A DNA stretch of 64,000 bases. It comes from Herbaspirillum sp. alder98. GTDB taxonomy: Bacteria > Pseudomonadota > Gammaproteobacteria > Burkholderiales > Burkholderiaceae_D. The notes under the pieces are model-generated. The model was not told the origin of the DNA, did not search any database, and was given only the letters and a program-made list of their open reading frames with translations. Within the stretch, counting starts at the first letter, position 1. Every line of letters starts with the position of its first letter. Shown here piece after piece: positions 35,148 to 44,051 of this stretch. The stretch covers positions 1 to 64,000 of the forward strand of contig NZ_JAIUCY010000010.1 in assembly GCF_020179755.1 (NCBI RefSeq). The letters are read 5' to 3'. The position numbers and the translations under genes were made by a program.

Positions 35148-35648
35148 TCACGTAGTTAGGAGTTTTGCCATTGCAATGTCTGCAAGGTAGGTGCCGTCGG
35201 CAAGTCTGATCCTCTTCGCAAATCTCCCCTCTTCAACGAAGCCGAAGCGAGCGTATAGCCGCTGCGCTACGAGATTTCCCTCCCTGACACGCAGCTCAAT
35301 CTTCTCGACTGCAGGATGCTTATCGGCCCAGGCAAGCAGAGATTCCATCAGCGCGGTGCCAATGCCGCGCCCCGTATGGCCAGGGTGAACGACGATGGTT
35401 AGCGAAAATACATGCGCCATAGCGCGTAGAGCACCAGGCTCGAGGGAGGCGTGACCAGCGGGGACACCGTCAATTTCGGCGACAACATAAATTCCGGCTT
35501 CATTGAGCCAAAGAAGCTTTTCGTGGAAGGAGTCTTCTGAAAGCTCTTCGGGATGCGAGATAAGCAAGCCAGGTTTCTGGCTCGTCGCATGTTCTGCGCG
35601 GTACAAAGTCGTCGCGTCTTCTGCCCGCGCATGTCTTATCTTGATCAT
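35148..35648 (-). CDS. GNAT family N-acetyltransferase
   Basis: A 166-residue acetyltransferase starting MIKIRHARAEDATTLYRAEH. The acetyl-CoA motif A is VVHPGHTGRGIGTALMESLL, and motif B is VAQRLYARFGFVEEGRFAKR. It most resembles RimL/PhnO-like small-molecule or peptide N-acetyltransferases. The substrate is unknown, and it stands alone. Confidence 0.88.
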   Translation of the reverse strand: MIKIRHARAEDATTLYRAEHATSQKPGLLISHPEELSEDSFHEKLLWLNEAGIYVVAEIDGVPAGHASLEPGALRAMAHVFSLTIVVHPGHTGRGIGTALMESLLAWADKHPAVEKIELRVREGNLVAQRLYARFGFVEEGRFAKRIRLADGTYLADIAMAKLLTT

Positions 35649-35878
35649 GCTGTTGTCTTTTTCTGGCCTAATTAGATAGTTGCCGGATGATGGCTTTCAA
35701 AACGAGACTTCCGCTATTGGCCGATAGCCGTTGTTCAGCCTTGCATGGCAAGTTGCTCGGTTAAAAAACGGCTGACGCCGTGCAAAGCGGAAACCGGCTT
35801 ATTACAGACGTCATCCAAGCGCCTGAGTCAGGTGCATGACACGGCGTTCTGGTTCACGGCACAGCAAATTCTCTCGCG

Positions 35879-36490
35879 TCAATCGTGCACATGCTCACGT
35901 TCAAAATCGTCTGATTCCTGAATCTTCAGACCAGCGTCCTCCGCCGCTTGAACAATCTCTTCCAATTGGTCCGCTAACGCCAGCAATGCGTAATAAGCAT
36001 CGTCTCCCAAGTCGAGATGGAGCAAGCGTAAACCCCTGGGTTTCACCCAGGAAGAAAACTCTAACAGCGCATGCGGAACGGTCGCTTTCGTGCTGCTTTC
36101 CATATGCCAGGTGTCGGCAATCCCGGCAGCAGCCAGCAGTTCATTCGCCTGCCATTCCACTTCTTCAGTTGCTTTCCAATCGACTTGCAGCAAGACCCAC
36201 TTGCCCCGCCGCTGTCCGTCGTCAAGTATGCCGTTTTCGATTGCTTCACTCGCCGTACTGCCGGGCTCCAGGTGTGAAATTACCGATGTGGTTAAGCGTT
36301 GGCTTTCCTTAACCCCTAATTGAACAGTGATGAGGCTGACGAAACGTCTTAACGCTTGTTTATTCTGTTTTGATACAGAAAAATATTCTTTCAAAATTTG
36401 TGCGTCCGAAAGGGTTTCTTCTTCCTCTACGGTTGGCGCAGGTGGGGCGGTCAAGTCCCGCCCCAAAAGTTTACTAAGTAATTTGAGCAT
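35879..36490 (-). CDS. Hypothetical cytoplasmic protein
   Basis: A 203-residue soluble protein. After MLKLLSKLLGRDLTAPPAP comes an acidic linker (VEEEETLSDAQI). A globular part follows with GKWVLLQVDWKATEEVEWQA and RGLRLLHLDLGDDAYYALLA, and an acidic C-terminus. I do not recognise it with certainty. It has no signal peptide or membrane segment, and its context is accessory. Confidence 0.65.
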   Translation of the reverse strand: MLKLLSKLLGRDLTAPPAPTVEEEETLSDAQILKEYFSVSKQNKQALRRFVSLITVQLGVKESQRLTTSVISHLEPGSTASEAIENGILDDGQRRGKWVLLQVDWKATEEVEWQANELLAAAGIADTWHMESSTKATVPHALLEFSSWVKPRGLRLLHLDLGDDAYYALLALADQLEEIVQAAEDAGLKIQESDDFEREHVHD

Positions 36491-36530
36491 TGATAGTCAG
36501 GTAAGGGTTGTGCGAGGCGTATTGTATGAA

Positions 36531-36554
36531 GTCTGCTCCTGGCCGAAAACGGAC
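36531..36554. repeat. Dispersed CTTCTGGCCG palindromic repeat, copy 2
   Basis: GTCTGCTCCTGGCCG followed by AAAACGGAC, the same interrupted palindrome as at 34708-34733, 40 bp upstream of the start of the leftward gene 35879-36490. Confidence 0.45.
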
Positions 36555-36896
36555 ATCAAGGTCTAACTTGGCTAGGTGCGATCATGCCTCAAATAGTTAA
36601 GGTTAGCGCCCCCAAACCGCTTCCGCCTCGTCAATAAACGCTTTTTTTCTTCATTGTTTGATTGCGATGACCAACGAGCTTCTCAAGCGGAGCAGGTCGA
36701 TAAATGAAGGGAAAATTACAGGGGATTTTTGTCGCTTTTTTCAACTATCCCGACATTGGCGACATTGCTATAACAGCAAGGTCAAAGAGCCTGTGCGATT
36801 TAATTCGACAGACCGTCTTCCCCTATGGAAACGTTGAAAAAATAAAGGTCTGTTACTTCATCGACTGCGCCTGACTTGTACAACTATGGGGCGGGC
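36555..36896. other. About 340-bp gap upstream of the autotransporter
   Basis: No gene was seen. AT-rich DNA (36640-36750) probably holds the autotransporter promoter. No clear operator could be named. Confidence 0.4.
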
Positions 36897-39893
36897 ATGA
36901 AGAACAATGATGCGGGTAGCGGGGGCGCTAGAGATCCGCGGTTGAGCAAGATTGCACTAGCCATCGCGCTGACACTGGGCAACGGCGCCAGCTGGGCCGG
37001 TGGCGCAGGTGGCAACGGTGACAACTCATACGCAGGCGGCTCGGGAGTCGCGGCCGGTGGCGCCGGCAACGGCGGGACTGGCGGCACAGCTGCGATCGCG
37101 GGTGGAAATGGCAGTTCCGCAAGTGGAGCGACCGTGAGTGGCGGCGCAGTCGGTGCCGCAACCGGTACGGCAACCGGCACGACGGACGCCAGTGGCGGCG
37201 CAGGAGCGGCAGGTCAGACGCTCAGTTCCAATGGAAGCCTGCCGGCTGGTGATGCCATCTCCGGCGGTGGTGGCGGCGGAGGCGGCTATCAAGACTTGAG
37301 CAGCGGTTCGTCGGCCGCATCCGGGGTCACGGTTTTTTCGGCTGGAAATTTCAATGGCGGAAATGGCGGCGCCGGGCTTGTGGCGAACGCCAACCTGATC
37401 ACCTATTCGACCGCAGGAGCTATCAGCGGCGGCGGTGGTGGTGGTGGTGGTCACAACAGCTTCTACATGTCGAGCGGCGCCGACAGTATTGCCGTGGGGA
37501 ATACGAACGGAGGTGACGGCGGCGCGGGCGTGCATATCGGCGGGACAGGACTGACGCTCGACAACACAGGATCGATCTCCGGCGGTAGTGGAGGGGGCGG
37601 GGGCACATCCTATGGACTCGCCAATAGTCTCGGCGGGGCGGGCAGCGTAGTCACGACGGGATCTGCAAATGGCGGGACGGGCGGTGACGGCATCGTTGTC
37701 GGGAGTGCTGATGTCCGCATTTCCAACAGCGGCAGCATCGCCGGCGGAAACGGCGGGGCGGGCGGACAGTCGAATGCCAACGGCACTTCCGGGAGCGCCG
37801 GCACGGCCAATGGCGGGGCGGGCGGCAATGGCGTCTCGCTGGCGGCGGGAAACACGACGCTGATCAATTCAGCGCTCGCCGGCATCAGCGGCGGCAACGG
37901 TGGCGGCGCGGGCTCCGTGGGCACGTCGACCACGGTCGGCGCCGGCGGCGCCGGCGTTGCTGTCACCAGCAACAACAACACCATCATCACTGCGGGAAGT
38001 ATCCGCGGCGGATTGTCGGGGAACGGCTCCTCAAGCAGCAGGGCCGATGCGATCAGCATCAACGGCAACAACAATACGGTCCAACTGCAAGCCGGCTACA
38101 GCTTTGACGGCAATGTCGTCGCACATTCCGGCACGGGCAACATCCTGAGCCTGGGCGGCAGCTCCGACAGCAGTTTTGACGTCAGCCTGATATCCGGCTC
38201 GCTGCCTTCGTCGTACACGGGGACAACACGGTACTATGGTTTTTCCGGTTACAGCAAGCAAGGCTCGTCCACCTGGACGCTAGTCGGTACGTCCACCGAC
38301 AATGGTGGCTGGAGCATCAACGCCGGCAGTCTGGTGGTCAACGGCGTGATGGCGTCGTCCGCCATGACCGTCAACAACGGCGGCACCCTGGGCGGCAGCG
38401 GATCGGTGGGGGCAACCAGTGTCGCATCGGGCGGCACCCTGGCAGCCGATAGTCCGGGCAGCGGGCTGACGGTCAACGGCAATCTGTCCTTCGCCAGCGG
38501 CGCGACGTATCGCGTCGCGGCCAACAGCACCGGCGCTTCCGGGCTGACGTCCATCAACGGCAATCTCTCCATCGCCAATGGCAGCACGCTGCAGATGGTG
38601 GCGTCTGCCGGCAGCTATACGGCGGGTACGCGTTACACCATCGCTACCTATACGGGCACCGGGACCGGCAGGTTCTCTACGCTCAGCCACAACTTCGCCT
38701 ATCTGACGCCGACGGTTGCCTACGATGCCGGTACGGTCTCGGTGCTGCTCAATCCCAGCAGCGCCTTCCAGACGTCAGGCTTCAGCCTGCCGGTCGGATC
38801 GACCAATCAGAGCGCCGTGGCCGATGTCTTGACCCGGCTCTATGCGGCAGGCGGCAACGCCTTCACGCAGGCAATGTTGACGGCGTCGGACGGTCAGGCG
38901 CGCAATGCGCTGGCTGCCGCCAGCGGCGACGTGGTAACCGCAGCCATTCAACATGCAGGTGCCAGCATCCAATCCTCGCAGCAGGCCATCGGGCTGCGCC
39001 TGGCCGCCATCGACGCACGCCCCGGCGCGCCGGCCATCGACGAAGATCCGTGGATCAGCGTATCCCTTACCCGCCAGCATCTCTCCACCGGCGATGCAGG
39101 CGCCAGCTCCTACGACAACGGCGGCAGCATCGTCTCGTTCGGGCACGACTACATGCTCTCGCCGGACGTGTTGTCCGGCTTTTCCTTTTCGGCCAATAGC
39201 GACCGCACCCGCTATCGCGATGTCGTTGCCGACGGGCGCAGCGATGGCCTGCAAGCCGCGCTGTATACGCGCTATCGTCCCCAGGGGCAGGCATTCTTCA
39301 TGAAAGGCATGGCCGCACTGGGATGGTGGAGCAGCACGCTGTCTAGGCAACTGGCGATCGGCACCTTCGCCAGCAATGTACGTGGCAAATATACGGTGCG
39401 CAGCGCAAGTGTGTACGGCGAGGCCGGTCATACCTGGCAAGACCGTCGACTGGTGCTGGAACCCTATGCCGGCCTGGCCGTTGCGCTGACATGGCGACCA
39501 GCCTACAGCGAGTCCACCCAAAGCGGCAGCGGCGGCTTTGCGCTGACCTATGGCGGCCAGCGCAGCACGCAGACTACAAGTATCGTGGGCCTACGCCTGC
39601 ACCAGGCGTTACCGGAAGACGCGACGGCGTCATCCATTCAGTGGCAGGCAGACTTCGCATGGAGACATCGCTGGGGCAGCAATGATAGTACGGTGCGGGC
39701 CGCGTTCGTCAACAACGCCGCCGACACCTTCATCGTGCGCGGTGCCGCGCTGGGGCGCGACGAAGCGGTGATGAACATCGGCGCAAGCATCCCCCTGGCG
39801 CCGACCGCGGCGGCCTTCGCCCAACTCGGTGCAGCCCTAGGAAAGGGATATCAGAGCTACGGAGCACAGGCGGGAGTGCGCTGGTGGTGGTGA
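36897..39893 (+). CDS. Autotransporter (type Va) with Gly-rich passenger
   Basis: About 998 residues from ATG 36897 (MKNNDAGSGG), which follows GGGGCGGGC; a TTG at 36876 is the alternative. The signal region is KIALAIALTLGNGASWAG. The passenger (to about 720) is very rich in Gly/Ser/Ala/Asn. It has repeated units of the form (S/G)GSI(S/A)GG(N/S)GGxGG and NGGxGGxGV, then strand-type repeats (WTLVGTSTDNGGWSINAGSL, VNNGGTLGGSGSV). The last about 270 residues are the autotransporter beta-barrel (YDNGGSIVSFGHDYMLSPDV), ending in WWW. It is surface exposed and possibly adhesive. The Gly-coding tracts are prone to length variation. Confidence 0.88.
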   Translation: MKNNDAGSGGARDPRLSKIALAIALTLGNGASWAGGAGGNGDNSYAGGSGVAAGGAGNGGTGGTAAIAGGNGSSASGATVSGGAVGAATGTATGTTDASGGAGAAGQTLSSNGSLPAGDAISGGGGGGGGYQDLSSGSSAASGVTVFSAGNFNGGNGGAGLVANANLITYSTAGAISGGGGGGGGHNSFYMSSGADSIAVGNTNGGDGGAGVHIGGTGLTLDNTGSISGGSGGGGGTSYGLANSLGGAGSVVTTGSANGGTGGDGIVVGSADVRISNSGSIAGGNGGAGGQSNANGTSGSAGTANGGAGGNGVSLAAGNTTLINSALAGISGGNGGGAGSVGTSTTVGAGGAGVAVTSNNNTIITAGSIRGGLSGNGSSSSRADAISINGNNNTVQLQAGYSFDGNVVAHSGTGNILSLGGSSDSSFDVSLISGSLPSSYTGTTRYYGFSGYSKQGSSTWTLVGTSTDNGGWSINAGSLVVNGVMASSAMTVNNGGTLGGSGSVGATSVASGGTLAADSPGSGLTVNGNLSFASGATYRVAANSTGASGLTSINGNLSIANGSTLQMVASAGSYTAGTRYTIATYTGTGTGRFSTLSHNFAYLTPTVAYDAGTVSVLLNPSSAFQTSGFSLPVGSTNQSAVADVLTRLYAAGGNAFTQAMLTASDGQARNALAAASGDVVTAAIQHAGASIQSSQQAIGLRLAAIDARPGAPAIDEDPWISVSLTRQHLSTGDAGASSYDNGGSIVSFGHDYMLSPDVLSGFSFSANSDRTRYRDVVADGRSDGLQAALYTRYRPQGQAFFMKGMAALGWWSSTLSRQLAIGTFASNVRGKYTVRSASVYGEAGHTWQDRRLVLEPYAGLAVALTWRPAYSESTQSGSGGFALTYGGQRSTQTTSIVGLRLHQALPEDATASSIQWQADFAWRHRWGSNDSTVRAAFVNNAADTFIVRGAALGRDEAVMNIGASIPLAPTAAAFAQLGAALGKGYQSYGAQAGVRWWW

Positions 39894-39977
39894 GGCGACC
39901 GAGTCAGCGCCGGGCCATGCCGAGAGAGTGGGAAACCTGCGATGACAATACGGGGCCATGTCAGTTTTCAGCCTCTA

Positions 39978-39993
39978 TGTTTCATCTGAAACC
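39978..39993. promoter_or_regulatory. TGTTTCA-N2-TGAAACC palindrome-like element
   Basis: TGTTTCATCTGAAACC differs from the perfect element at 16951 by the central pair and the last base. It lies 114 bp upstream of the broken pRiA4b ORF-3-type gene. No small peptide gene was found next to it, so membership in the peptide-linked set is uncertain. Confidence 0.35.
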
Positions 39994-40106
39994 ATGGCCA
40001 TGTCTTCCTGCCCCACGGCGGCAGGTATCACAAGGCCGCCCGGCTCCTATAATGCCGTACCGAATACAACACGACATCTCCCTCCCTGGTACCTGACGAC
40101 AGCACC

Positions 40107-40669
40107 ATGAAAAAACCGCCTTCCTACTACAGCCTGCGTATCGAACTGGCCAATATCTAACCCATGATATGGCGCCGCCTCCTGGTCCCCCCACCATCAC
40201 GCTGCCCAGGCTGCCCAGGCTGCATCGCGCCATCCAGGGTGCCATGGGCTGGACGAACAGTCATCTGCACCAGTTCGCCATCGACGGGGCCCGTTATGCC
40301 GAACCCGACGGCTTCATGGACCGCATCATCAACCACAAGAACATCAAGCTCGCGGGCGTGCTGGGCGACCAGATCCGCGAGTTAATGTATGAATACGACT
40401 TCGGCGATGGATGGTCGCACCGCGTCGTGGTGGAACAAATGCGGGAAGGCCACCCTGCATGGTCAGGCTCGCTGTGCACAGCGGGCGAACGGGCCTGCCC
40501 GCCGGAAGATGTCGGCGGCCCATGGGGCTACGTCGAGTTCCTGTCCGCCATGGCCGACCCGGCGCACGAAGGCCATCTCGATGTGCTGACCTGGATCGGC
40601 GGCGTATTCGATCCGGAGGGATTCGACATCAACGCGGCCAATGACCGCATTCGCAGGTTGAAGGGATAA
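40107..40669 (+). pseudogene. Broken plasmid pRiA4b ORF-3 family gene
   Basis: The ATG at 40107 reads KKPPSYYSLRIELANI, then TAA (40158-40160), then PMIWRRLLVP in the same frame. Near 40187-40192 (a run of C) the family continuation ITLPRLPRLHRAIQ, then GAMGWTNSHLHQFAIDG, lies in another frame that runs to 40669 (YEYDFGDGWSHRVVVE, EDVGGPWGYVEFL). So one nonsense change and one frameshift split a gene of about 187 codons. A 9-bp duplication (CTGCCCAGG twice) sits at the lesion. Family members often travel on plasmids and transposons. A restart at 40169 might still yield a partial protein. Confidence 0.82.
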
Positions 40670-40734
40670 ATCCTTCAGCATCGGAGTGCGGAAAGCGATA
40701 AAGTAGCAAGCAAAATAATTTTTAGGGGAACAGC

Positions 40735-41499
40735 ATGGGATGGGAAATCGCATTAATCGACAAGGGCTTCGCCCTGGCTTCGGATTTTCTTGCTTATATC
40801 CGCGAGAAATCGGAACGGGACCATCAGCTCAAGATGACCAAGCTCAAGATGGCCGCGCAGGAATCCAAAGTCATGGACGCCATCCTTGATGTATCGACCC
40901 AACTCGATGTTGCCGTTCGGGACATCGTTCGCCAGGTCACCGAAAAGATCGAAAGAGACCAATGGGAAAAGCTCGTCGCCCAGGTCAAAGGCCTGCAGAC
41001 AGCGCTGGACTTCGAAGATGAGGCGATGATTCGCGTGGCGGTGGCGAACATTTCCGATCAGATCGAATACGCGAAAAACCGGCTCAACGAAAAAAAAACG
41101 CAGTGGATGGGCCCCTGGCTCGTTGCAGAATCCATCCGTCTCGTAGCGCTGCGCCAGATCGCGTCCTCCGACAAGACAGTCAAGCTTCTCGACCGGTACA
41201 CAAAAGAATTCCGCATCAATATCCTCAACCTGGGCGCGTCGCCTTTGCTGTCGAGCGGAAACGTGCCCTGGCTGCAGATTGCGGACTTTATCGAAGGCCG
41301 CAATGAGGACGTCATTCCCCTGATCGCCGAGGCATCCGCATCAAAAGCGGCCCTTTCGGCACCACGCAAACCGAGGGCCGTGCCGGCCGCAAAGGCCAAA
41401 CCCGCCAAGGCGCCAAAAGCCGCTGCGAAGCCCAGCACCGGAACAGTTCTCAATCCAGCTGCAGCCTGGCCTTTCCCGACTGGCACGGCAAAGCGCTAA
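40735..41499 (+). CDS. Hypothetical protein with helical N-terminus and Ala/Lys/Pro tail
   Basis: A 254-residue protein. Residues 20-140 are strongly helical and charged (REKSERDHQLKMTKLKMAAQ, TEKIERDQWEKLVAQVKGLQ), probably a coiled coil. A small globular part (LLDRYTKEFRINILNLGASP) and a basic low-complexity tail rich in AKPAKAPKAAAK follow. RBS AGGGGAACAGC precedes the ATG. No family is recognised. A terminator follows at 41520. Confidence 0.65.
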   Translation: MGWEIALIDKGFALASDFLAYIREKSERDHQLKMTKLKMAAQESKVMDAILDVSTQLDVAVRDIVRQVTEKIERDQWEKLVAQVKGLQTALDFEDEAMIRVAVANISDQIEYAKNRLNEKKTQWMGPWLVAESIRLVALRQIASSDKTVKLLDRYTKEFRINILNLGASPLLSSGNVPWLQIADFIEGRNEDVIPLIAEASASKAALSAPRKPRAVPAAKAKPAKAPKAAAKPSTGTVLNPAAAWPFPTGTAKR

Positions 41500-41519
41500 C
41501 GCCGAGGGTTGTCATGCAG

Positions 41520-41547
41520 ATCGGCCTCGTCAGGGGCCGATTTTTTA
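41520..41547 (+). terminator. Rho-independent terminator
   Basis: ATCGGCC / GGCCGAT stem with an 8-base loop, followed by TTTTTT, 20 bp after the stop of the gene ending at 41499. Confidence 0.85.
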
Positions 41548-41584
41548 TCCACATCCGGATGACACTGCATCGCGGCAGTGCAAC

Positions 41585-41746
41585 TCAGGTGCCGAAATAC
41601 TTGGCACTCAGCTTGGCGAACAGGCGGGCAATCTCCGCGTACTGTTTTTCGTGGGGGAGAACACGCTCCCAGAGGCTGGTTGCATGGACTGCTGTCGTAT
41701 AGAAGACCATGGTGAGGGTGGCGGTAGCGGCGGTGAGATAGCGCAT
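41585..41746 (-). CDS. Small exported peptide, 53 residues (peptide family member 3)
   Basis: RBS AAGGAGATCATC directly before ATG 41746. Signal peptide MRYLTAATATLTMVFYTTAV, then HA; the mature part begins TSLWERVLPHEKQYAEIA and ends KYFGT. The MR... HA plus an early Trp match the products at 15795 and 16731. The 108-bp leader to the palindrome at 41854 contains blocks shared with both other loci (GGGTGTT..GGGTTG like the 16.9-kb copy, and GCAT/ATCTTGCG...CCGGTTAC like the 15.9-kb copy). No family is recognised. Confidence 0.7.
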   Translation of the reverse strand: MRYLTAATATLTMVFYTTAVHATSLWERVLPHEKQYAEIARLFAKLSAKYFGT

Positions 41747-41853
41747 GATGATCTCCTTGGGTGTTCCGGTTTGGGTTGCCGATGCGTCGTTGCGTTTCGG
41801 TATGGCTGCATCTTGCGCCGGGCCGGTTACGGAAGGATTGCAGTTTGGGGGGC

Positions 41854-41873
41854 CATGTTTCAGTTGAAACATG
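41854..41873. promoter_or_regulatory. Perfect 20-bp palindrome between divergent small peptide genes
   Basis: CATGTTTCAGTTGAAACATG. The leftward peptide starts 108 bp away and the rightward peptide 45 bp away. It has the same TGTTTCA-N2-TGAAACA core as at 16951. This is a strong operator candidate for a dimeric regulator; there is no T-tract. Confidence 0.68.
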
Positions 41874-41917
41874 CAACATGCGGCTGCGGGATCAACATCG
41901 TCATCAAGGAGAAAAAC

Positions 41918-42070
41918 ATGCTCGCTACCATCGTCTGTCCCGTTCTTGCGTGCAGTGCACTTTTCATCAATGCCAAGGCATTGAGGCCGCTGACGACATA
42001 CGGCAATCTGCGCACCCGAGCATTGAACTGCCATCCGGCAAGCCTGAACGCTAAGATGCGTCATTACTGA
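41918..42070 (+). CDS. Small putative exported peptide, 50 residues
   Basis: RBS AAGGAGAAAAAC directly before ATG 41918. The N-terminus MLATIVCPVLACSALFINAK can act as a short signal peptide with cleavage after NAKA. The mature part is basic (LRPLTTYGNLRTRALN) with one Cys. It is divergent from the 53-residue peptide across the perfect palindrome. It lacks the early Trp of the other three. The coding call rests on the RBS, the hydrophobic start and the paired context. Confidence 0.5.
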   Translation: MLATIVCPVLACSALFINAKALRPLTTYGNLRTRALNCHPASLNAKMRHY

Positions 42071-42103
42071 GAACAAACGTCACAATAAAGCAAATCGATA
42101 ACC

Positions 42104-43111
42104 ATGACGACCAGTGTCCCCCCTTACACACAAGCCCTGGAAGAATGCGCTCCGCAACATTCGATTGAAGATGTTGCTCCGGCGTTGCCCAGGCAACTCT
42201 TTATCGAAGAATCGTTTTCCCTGCTGGCAAACATCCTCGGCACCGGAATGGATGAAGAAGGGATTACGACATCCTTCATGGCTTGTTGTACTGCCGCAGA
42301 GCGGTTCTGGCATCGAAACTGGGTATGGCAACCGAAGCCGGACCATCAAATGCTTTGGCTGCATGTGAACAAGACCAGCGAGACAATGGCGGGCGTGGAT
42401 TTTATCCTCGCCATTGCGAGGGCCGACGGAGAATTTGATGTCGTCATGGCACAGGCGAAACGGTTTTCGACAATCGGGTATGGCCTGCAAAATGTCGCGC
42501 AAAAAGCCTTCAGCACACGCCTTCCGCAAGATACAAAGCCGCCATACGCTAGGAAGGAGGATATTGCTCCAATGGCAGATATGGATCTGGTCGCATACGA
42601 TCCGCAATCCCCTCTTCCCGAAAGGGATCGTTTCTATCCGTCCTGGCAAATTACCCGCTTCCTTTCGCTGCAGCAAAAGATACGGAAAAATCTCCCTGGT
42701 GCCCACTTCTTCTATGTCTCGTGGCCGGACAAAGCCGGCAATACCCCTGTCTATACAAGGCTGGATGACGCGTTTCGCATGATCAAGGAACGCGAGGAAA
42801 ACGTCGGCCAGTCATCCGGCTGGATTCAATCCTTCGAGTTGAGCGATGAACGTGACCTCAAGGATTTACTCGCGAGCGACATGGCAGACGAAGGCGGGAA
42901 CCCATCCGGCGTGTCGCCCGAAGCTTTGATCGAGATGATGAAAGAGTTCGGTGACCTGTGCCAGAAGGTCATCGTCATCGATCCAGTGGATGGCGCTTTG
43001 GGTGCCAAATTAATTGAATCGTTTGGCTCGAAGGCAAGCCATAGCGCCACCTACACACCGATTGCCGAAAAACTGGAGCCGACGTACCAGAAACCAAAGC
43101 ACACAGTTTAA
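42104..43111 (+). CDS. Uncharacterised protein with a restriction-endonuclease-like core (putative)
   Basis: A 335-residue soluble protein. HVNKTSETMAGVDFILAIAR followed by GEFDVVMAQAKRFSTIGYGL resembles the Asp ... Q-x-K catalytic layout (GVDF ... QAKR) of PD-(D/E)xK-type nucleases and some DUF families in defence loci. The segment RKNLPGAHFFYVSWPDKAGN follows. Activity is inferred only from this motif pair. It lies 33 bp after a small peptide gene and upstream of a SIR2 remnant and a PLD-like gene, so a defence context is plausible. Confidence 0.6.
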   Translation: MTTSVPPYTQALEECAPQHSIEDVAPALPRQLFIEESFSLLANILGTGMDEEGITTSFMACCTAAERFWHRNWVWQPKPDHQMLWLHVNKTSETMAGVDFILAIARADGEFDVVMAQAKRFSTIGYGLQNVAQKAFSTRLPQDTKPPYARKEDIAPMADMDLVAYDPQSPLPERDRFYPSWQITRFLSLQQKIRKNLPGAHFFYVSWPDKAGNTPVYTRLDDAFRMIKEREENVGQSSGWIQSFELSDERDLKDLLASDMADEGGNPSGVSPEALIEMMKEFGDLCQKVIVIDPVDGALGAKLIESFGSKASHSATYTPIAEKLEPTYQKPKHTV

Positions 43112-43238
43112 TGAATCGGATATTGGCTCCGTATCAAAGGGCGCTGTCTCACGATTTGCATCATCGGCTTTCGCCGTCCTGACCTGGACGATGCTACGCG
43201 TCGATGGCACTACATCATCATAAGTCGTTACTCCGTTA

Positions 43239-43932
43239 GTGCCTATATTTGACCGCTTTGACAATTCCATTGACCGCTGGTGGCTCACCGAATCAAAAGA
43301 AGTTTTTCCCGTAAAATGTGCGCTCTTCGTCAGTGCAGGCATCTCAATGGCTGCACCGAAAAAATTGCCATCGGTTGCAGTACTCACCTCAGCCCTTCTC
43401 GATCACTTGCTGGACGAAAGGGCCGCGAACGAGATTCGTGAGGTATTCGACCAATGCAGCCCGATACTGAAGAAAAATCTCCCCGGTTGGAGCACGTTCT
43501 CGACAAGGCATTCAGTCGAACCGGCGATGGCCATGTCTCACGCGCAGGAGATCCCCGGGCGCTTCTCAGTCTCTTTGCAGAAAGAACACCCAATGCACTT
43601 CACCACGCCATCTCCGACTATCTGATTTAGAACAAGGCGTGGTGCATCACCAACAATTTCGATGACTGCATCGAAACGCATCCTCATTCCGTATCCCTGT
43701 GCGTGTGCTATCCAGGGATCAAACCACAATTGAGGTACAACATGGGGAACATGGAGATGAGTGGGGCATCGTCAAGCTGCATGGATCGATAGCCCAGGGG
43801 GTCGAGGGCCTGGGTGCGACGCTACAGCAACTGCAGATCGGCCTGGCTGCGCCATTTCAATCCCTGCTGGTTGTTGCCGGCTACAGCGGCACAGACCATT
43901 TCGACGTCAACCATTGGATGCGGCAGAGATAG
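43239..43932 (+). pseudogene. SIR2-domain gene remnant, multiple frame breaks
   Basis: Three frames together spell a SIR2-like domain. Frame 1 (43239 to about 43450) has CALFVSAGISMAAPKKLPSV, with a changed GAGxS motif, and ALLDHLLDERAANEIREVFD. Frame 2 (about 43455-43700) has RLEHVLDKAFSRTGDGHVSR and, after an in-frame TAG at 43627-43629, WCITNNFDDCIE (the TNFD-type motif). Frame 3 (43699-43932) has WGIVKLHGSI and LLVVAGYSGTDHFDV. So two frameshifts and one stop have inactivated it, and the C-terminal part beyond the domain is missing. SIR2 domains are NADase effectors in anti-phage systems. Confidence 0.78.
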
Positions 43933-44051
43933 CGGACTAACTATCGCTGACAATATCCTCCAAATTGTTGTAGAAGGCCGGATACGCGTTCAAGCAAAAA
44001 ATGTTCAGACTGATAAAATTCCCAACACATAACCAACGGGGGAAAAACAAA

